DNA of 64,000 nucleotides from Betaproteobacteria bacterium. Lineage in GTDB: Bacteria; Pseudomonadota; Gammaproteobacteria; Burkholderiales; Rhodocyclaceae. Shown in pieces: positions 60,023 through 64,000 of the stretch. The DNA lies in NCBI GenBank assembly GCA_009777245.1, contig WRMF01000009.1:1-64000 (forward strand), written 5' to 3'. Position 1 is the stretch's first letter. The number at the start of each line of letters is the position of its first letter. Under the pieces are notes generated by a model. The model searched no databases. It worked only from the letters and a program-made list of their open reading frames with translations, and was not told where the DNA came from. Both the position numbers and the translations under genes were made by a program.

Positions 60023-60690
60023 TGGTCAGAAAAACCCAGGAAGACGCGCTCATCACCCGCGAGCGCATTCTTGACGCGGCGATCATCCAGTTTGGGGAAC
60101 ATGGCGTTTCCCGCGCGACTTTGGCGGGCATCGCGCGCGAGGCCGGAGTGACGAGAGGCGCGATTTACTGGCACTTCAAGGATAAGGTGGACTTGTTCGC
60201 CGCCATGATAGAGCGCCTTGTGGAGCGTCTTGTCACTCCCCTGTTTTTCAGGAGCGATGATAATGAAACGTGGATTGCGGAAAATCCGCTGGGGTTTGTC
60301 CGTGAAGGGGTGAATGAATTTTTTGAAAAATTGGCGCATGACAGGAATTTCTTGCGGGTGTTTGAAATTCTCTGGCACAAATGCGAGTACGTAGGCGATA
60401 TAGCCCTGCTGCGCCGGAAATATCTGGAAGAGGACGCGAAGCACATCGGCGTTTTGCAACGGGCATTTACGCTTGCGGGGGAAAATGGGCAAATTTCCGC
60501 TAATCCGCGCGAGGCGGCCATTGGTCTGGTATCGCTGATAAACGGCCTGATTTTCAACTGGACGAAAAACCGCAGCCTGTTTTCCATGCCGGAAGAGGCT
60601 TTGTTCATCATGGAGATTTTTTTCCGGGGTCTGGGCGCGAAACCGAAAACAATAAACCGCGCCGGGGAAGAAGGAGCGGTATATGCTTAG
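60022..60690 (+). CDS. TetR-family regulator of the efflux operon (AcrR-like)
   Basis: The ATG at 60022 shares one base with the preceding stop (TGATG), giving 222 residues. The N-terminal DNA-binding domain reads TRERILDAAIIQFGEHGVSR then ATLAGIAREAGVTRGAIYWH and FKDKVDLFAAMIERLVE, as in AcrR/TtgR. The ligand-binding part is typical (ANPREAAIGLVSLINGLIFN). It is the fourth gene of the pump operon, so it probably represses its own message from the operator at 54051; in most species this regulator is divergently transcribed. Confidence 0.92.
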   Translation: MVRKTQEDALITRERILDAAIIQFGEHGVSRATLAGIAREAGVTRGAIYWHFKDKVDLFAAMIERLVERLVTPLFFRSDDNETWIAENPLGFVREGVNEFFEKLAHDRNFLRVFEILWHKCEYVGDIALLRRKYLEEDAKHIGVLQRAFTLAGENGQISANPREAAIGLVSLINGLIFNWTKNRSLFSMPEEALFIMEIFFRGLGAKPKTINRAGEEGAVYA

Positions 60691-60920
60691 AGCGGTTTCG
60701 GCTCAAGTGAGTACATTTTACGCACACACTCCCTGCCTTTGGCCACGCCGTGAATGGCTATCCTCTCCTATAAATGGGAGAGGGGACTACATTGCCGTCT
60801 GCAAGAGTTCCCCTCTCCCACTTGTGGGAGAGGGGTCGGGGGAGAGGGTTGCCGCGCCTGATTTCAGCCTGGAGCGCGTAGGTGATCGTAGCAAACCTCA
60901 ACACGTTGTGAGATAACCGT
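60691..60920 (+). repeat. Dispersed repeat, plus-oriented reference copy
   Basis: It opens within the last codons of the tetR gene (TTAGAGCGGTTTCGGCTCAA), continues GTGAGTACATTTTACGCACA, CTTTGGCCACGCCGTG, then CTCTCCTATAAATGGGAGAG, CCCCTCTCCCACTTGTGGGA and GGGGTCGGGGGAGAGGGTTG. The other copies in this window can be lined up against it. No gene is present. Confidence 0.75.
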
Positions 60921-62408
60921 ATGAAGTACATGCGTATATGGCATGGGCGGGTGATGACTTTCACGCCGGGGAACATTGGCGATGTTGGGGTTTGCTACGC
61001 TCCTTCCAGCCTGAAGAGATTATGCCTTTGCCTTGCCTTGCTGTTTTTCGCCATGCCGCTGTTTGCGAGCGAACTGCCGAAATCTGTACAGCAGGCGTTA
61101 TCAAGGGCGCGTATCCCTGAAGACGCGGTATCGGTGGTGGTTGAGCCGGTGGAGGGCAATGATTTTTTGTTTTCCCATAATGGCGATGTGCCTATGAATC
61201 CGGCTTCGGCGATGAAGCTGGTTACGGCTTATGCCGCGCTGGAAATTCTGGGGCCGGGCAACACCTGGCGCACCGGCTTCTGGTCGGAGGTCGAACCGGA
61301 TGAGGACGGCGTGCTGCAAGGCGACTTGTATCTCAAGGGGAGCGGCGATCCGGTATTGACCCAGGAGCGGTTCTGGCGGCTGCTTCGGCTGTTGCGCGAG
61401 CGCGGGGTGAGGACGATAACGGGCAATCTGGTGCTCGATCGTTCTCTTTTTCGCGCTCCGCAGGGTAATCCCGGCGCTTTCGACAAACGCCCGCTCCGCG
61501 CCTACAACGTCGCGCCGGATGGCTTGCTGGTAGATTTTTTCGCCTTGCGTTTTATTCTGCGTCCTGAAGAAGACGGGGTGCGGTTCATGATGGAGAATCC
61601 GAACGACAGCATTACGGTCAATGCGAATGTTGCCCTGGGGACAGGCGGTTGCGACGGCTGGCGTAACCGGCTTGATGTTCGCCGGACGCGCGGACATCTG
61701 GATATCGCGGGGGATTTTCCGGCAAGCTGCGGCGAGCGATTCCTGCTCCTTTCCCCGCTTTCGCCGGATGTCTATATTGACGGATTGTTCCGTTCCCTGT
61801 GGCGGGAATTGGGGGGGGCGCTGCAAGGCAAGGTTCGTTCTGGAAATACTCCAGGAGATGCAATCCTGCTGGCGGCGCAGGATTCGCCGCATCTGTCCGA
61901 AATAGTCCGCGATGTGAACAAGTGGAGCAACAATGTTGTGGCAAGGCAGGTTTTTCTGGCTTTGGGCGGTAATGGCGCGGTCAGCACGGAGGCGGCGGCG
62001 AAGCGGGTAGCGGACTGGCTGGCGCAGCAGGGGCTGGATTTTCCTGAACTCGTGTTGGAGAACGGCTCCGGTCTTTCCCGGATAGAGCGAATCAGCGCCG
62101 ACAGTATGAACCGGATGCTGGCTCATGCCTGGAGGGCAGCTACCATGCCGGAATTTCTGGCGTCGCTTCCTGTCGCCGCCGTTGACGGCACGATGCACCA
62201 ACGCCTGAAAGGGACTGCGGCGGCTGGTCGCGCCCGAATCAAGACCGGATATCTGGATGGCGTGAGGACTGCCGCCGGTTACGTGCAGGATGTGAATGGA
62301 CGGCGTTACGCGATGACGATTTTCATCAACCACCCGAACGCCATTTCAGGCCAGGGCGCGATTGACGCCTTGATACGCCAGATTGCGGAAGGCTCGTTCG
62401 CAAGATAG
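60921..62408 (+). CDS. dacB: D-alanyl-D-alanine carboxypeptidase/endopeptidase, PBP4 type (peptidase S13)
   Basis: The protein (up to 495 residues) cuts cross-links and terminal D-Ala in peptidoglycan. The penicillin-binding motifs are all present: SAMK (Ser96-Lys99, in NPASAMKLVTAYAALE), SNN (336-338, in KWSNNVVARQVF) and KTG (441-443, in IKTGYLDG). The inserted domain between SxxK and SNN is typical of the family. The hydrophobic signal segment (LKRLCLCLALLFFAMPLFAS) starts at about residue 31, so the true start may be the ATG at 60954 or a later codon; the ribosome site is unclear. Confidence 0.93.
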   Translation: MKYMRIWHGRVMTFTPGNIGDVGVCYAPSSLKRLCLCLALLFFAMPLFASELPKSVQQALSRARIPEDAVSVVVEPVEGNDFLFSHNGDVPMNPASAMKLVTAYAALEILGPGNTWRTGFWSEVEPDEDGVLQGDLYLKGSGDPVLTQERFWRLLRLLRERGVRTITGNLVLDRSLFRAPQGNPGAFDKRPLRAYNVAPDGLLVDFFALRFILRPEEDGVRFMMENPNDSITVNANVALGTGGCDGWRNRLDVRRTRGHLDIAGDFPASCGERFLLLSPLSPDVYIDGLFRSLWRELGGALQGKVRSGNTPGDAILLAAQDSPHLSEIVRDVNKWSNNVVARQVFLALGGNGAVSTEAAAKRVADWLAQQGLDFPELVLENGSGLSRIERISADSMNRMLAHAWRAATMPEFLASLPVAAVDGTMHQRLKGTAAAGRARIKTGYLDGVRTAAGYVQDVNGRRYAMTIFINHPNAISGQGAIDALIRQIAEGSFAR

Positions 62409-62787
62409 GGCGTGGGGAAATAACTGCCTGTGAGAGCTACTATAACCATGCCGCTGCAGGGGTTGAAAATTTTAACCCCTACGCCGCAAGCGGGAGAGGG
62501 AAGCAAAGCGCGCCCCCGACCGTATCGTTATTTGCGGAAAGCACTATACATGAAGTGTTGCGAGCAATGCAGAATTGACACAGCTTTTTAAAGGGTGTGG
62601 CGGCGAAGCCGACGTGGATTGCTGTTTGCATAACAGCCTAGGTTTGCTTTTAGCGCACTATCGTGTTAGCAGACTTTCAAACCAAGATACTGCCAAATTA
62701 TCCCGCTATTGCCGGTTGATTTGAGATGTGTTATATTATAAAGTTTGCTGGTTCCCATTGTTTTTTACCATTCTTGGAGGTTTTCCC
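62409..62787. other. Spacer before the BI-1 gene, with a palindrome and a promoter
   Basis: CAGGGGTTGAAAATTTTAAC then CCCTACG (62457-62484) is an imperfect palindrome like the one at 37751, followed by a short piece of the dispersed repeat (CCGCAAGCGGGAGAGGG). TTGCCG (62709-62714) and TATATT (62732-62737), 17 bases apart, make a reasonable promoter for the next gene. No gene is supported. Confidence 0.55.
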
Positions 62788-63480
62788 ATGAGCATGAATG
62801 AGCATTCTTATCAAGGCGCGGTCGCTACCGAGGGTAGCGTGATTGATCTGACTTCGCCTGCGGCGCGTAAAGTCTTGCGTAATACCTACATGCTGCTTGC
62901 CATGACATTGGCTTTCAGCGCGGTTGTTGCCGGAGTCGCGGCTGCATTGAGGATGCCTTTCCTGCACCCGGTCGTAACCATAGCCTGCTATTTGGGGCTT
63001 TTTTTTGCCGTGGCCAAATTTCGGAACAGCAGCATGGGCGTCCTTTTGGTCTTCGCCCTGACCGGATTTCTCGGCTACACCCTGGGGCCGTTGTTGAGCG
63101 TATATCTTTCGCTGCCGAACGGTAGCGGCATAGTCATGATGGCGTTGGGCGGCACGGCCTCAATCTTCTTTGCCATGTCCATCATTGCGCTAACCTCAAA
63201 GCGTGATTTCAGCTTTGTGGGTAAATTTCTGTTCGCGGGCATTCTCGTCGCCTTTCTCGCCGGAGTGGTGACCATCTTCTTCCCGATGCCAGCACTGGCG
63301 CTGGTGGTTTCCACCGTGTTTATCCTGCTGTCGAGCGGTTTGATTCTGTGGCAAACCCAGAGCATCATACGCGGCGGCGAAACCAATTACGTCATGGCTA
63401 CAGTTACCCTGTACGTCAGTCTTTACAACATCTTCGTCAGCCTGTTGCACATTCTTCAGGTCTTTTCCGGCGACGATTGA
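62788..63480 (+). CDS. BI-1/YccA-family inner membrane protein
   Basis: TTGGAGG upstream supports the ATG at 62788 (MSMNEHSY). The 230-residue protein has seven hydrophobic helices and the family pattern: SPAARKVLRNTYMLLAMTLA, FSAVVAGVAAAL, GFLGYTLGPLLSVYL, IFFAMSIIALTSKRDFSFVG, FILLSSGLILWQTQSIIRGG and ATVTLYVSLYNIFVSLLHIL, with acidic residues at the very C-terminus. Relatives include E. coli YccA (FtsH modulator) and YbhL; members may leak Ca2+. The role here is unproven. Confidence 0.92.
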   Translation: MSMNEHSYQGAVATEGSVIDLTSPAARKVLRNTYMLLAMTLAFSAVVAGVAAALRMPFLHPVVTIACYLGLFFAVAKFRNSSMGVLLVFALTGFLGYTLGPLLSVYLSLPNGSGIVMMALGGTASIFFAMSIIALTSKRDFSFVGKFLFAGILVAFLAGVVTIFFPMPALALVVSTVFILLSSGLILWQTQSIIRGGETNYVMATVTLYVSLYNIFVSLLHILQVFSGDD

Positions 63481-63501
63481 GACAGAAACGCTAATGTTTC
63501 A

Positions 63502-63525
63502 GGGCGGCCTTAAGCCGCCCTTTTT
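63502..63525 (+). terminator. Intrinsic terminator after the BI-1 gene
   Basis: GGGCGGC and GCCGCCC form a stem around CTTAA, followed by TTTTT. It lies 21 bases after the stop codon. Confidence 0.92.
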
Positions 63526-63581
63526 GCGGGACGACAGTCCCGCAATCCGTTAAGATACGGTTTTTACTTTCTTTCTTCGCC

Positions 63582-64000
63582 ATGTCCCAGACTCGTAAAG
63601 GCATCATTCTGGCCGGAGGTTCCGGTTCCCGGCTGTATCCGGTCACTCTGGCGGTTTCCAAGCAGTTGTTGCCGATATTCGACAAGCCGATGATTTATTA
63701 CCCGCTGTCAACCCTGATGCTGGCGGGAATACGGGAGATTCTGATTATTTCAACTCCCCAGGATATACCGCGCTTTGAGCAGCTTTTGGGCGACGGGAGC
63801 CAATGGGGGATTGCTCTTTCCTACGCCATCCAGCCAAAACCGGAAGGTCTGGCGCAGGCTTTCCTGATAGGCGAGGACTTTCTGGACGGCAGTCCTTCCG
63901 CGCTGGTGCTGGGCGACAATATTTTTCACGGTCACAGGCTCCATCAACTGCTGGCTTCCGCATCCGGGCGGGAGTCGGGCGCGAGCGTGTTCGCCTATCA
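63582..64000 (+). CDS. rfbA: Glucose-1-phosphate thymidylyltransferase RfbA (partial, N-terminal half)
   Basis: RfbA makes dTDP-glucose, the first step of dTDP-L-rhamnose synthesis for surface polysaccharides. The 139 residues in the window carry the nucleotidyltransferase signature [17 protein letters not shown], then [40 protein letters not shown] and [12 protein letters not shown]. The gene continues past the right edge. A rhamnose operon is expected downstream but is not visible. Confidence 0.95.
   Translation, partial: MSQTRKGIILAGGSGSRLYPVTLAVSKQLLPIFDKPMIYYPLSTLMLAGIREILIISTPQDIPRFEQLLGDGSQWGIALSYAIQPKPEGLAQAFLIGEDFLDGSPSALVLGDNIFHGHRLHQLLASASGRESGASVFAY

Overview
The window is about 64 kb of a Gram-negative chromosome, probably from a betaproteobacterium. 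The basis is the pdxJ-acpS-nagZ order, a Neisseria/Burkholderia-type trimeric porin, argH divergent from an AlgZ-type kinase, an AcrAB-OprM-type efflux operon, and ratA-rnfH beside smpB. A Rhodocyclales/Zoogloeaceae-like host is a guess. No rRNA, tRNA or CRISPR was seen. Most of the window is dense housekeeping sequence with many overlapping start/stop codons. Intergenic spaces are littered with dispersed palindromes and copies of a repeat rich in 'gcgggagaggg'.

Layout. 1-7 kb: the end of an autotransporter, a lipoprotein, and the flagellar genes flgH-I-J-K-L (minus strand). 7-12.4 kb: rsmE, rnfH, ratA, smpB, a META-domain lipoprotein, pdxJ, acpS, nagZ and a DUF3617 protein. 12.8-22.3 kb: an accessory island that I read as an integron cassette array without an integrase (a CALIN). 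Ten attC-like sites of three structural types separate nine cassettes, and the last attC ends 2 bases before the mfd start codon. The cassettes encode two VOC proteins, a YcxB-like protein, two unknown small proteins, a NERD protein, a membrane-anchored unknown protein, a complete three-gene restriction-modification system (beta-class methyltransferase, HNH nuclease, XRE controller) and a GNAT acetyltransferase. Six attC sites are preceded by a conserved module of about 75 bp carrying an extended -10-like box, which I propose as a mobile promoter.

22-37 kb: mfd, alkB, nadC, a cysteine-rich small protein, a two-domain glycosyltransferase, a ProQ-family protein, a membrane-anchored GH3 hydrolase, creD and creB with a perfect cre-tag between them but no creC, a YjbR-like protein, argH, and an AlgZ-like histidine kinase without its usual regulator. 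38-44.9 kb: ahpC and ahpF separated by eleven 15-bp tandem repeats, a large unknown membrane-anchored protein, a DUF5329-like protein and an AI-2E/PerM-type permease.

45-53.3 kb: pyrD followed by the Rnf ion-pumping complex (rnfA-B-C-D-G-E), where RnfE is fused to a C-terminal RDD-like membrane domain, then a general porin. 53.6-64 kb: a small coiled-coil membrane protein, an RND tripartite efflux operon that ends with its own TetR regulator, a PBP4-type carboxypeptidase, a BI-1/YccA protein and the start of rfbA.

The strongest candidates for a new system are the cassette array with its repeated promoter-like module and the regulated restriction-modification cassette inside it.
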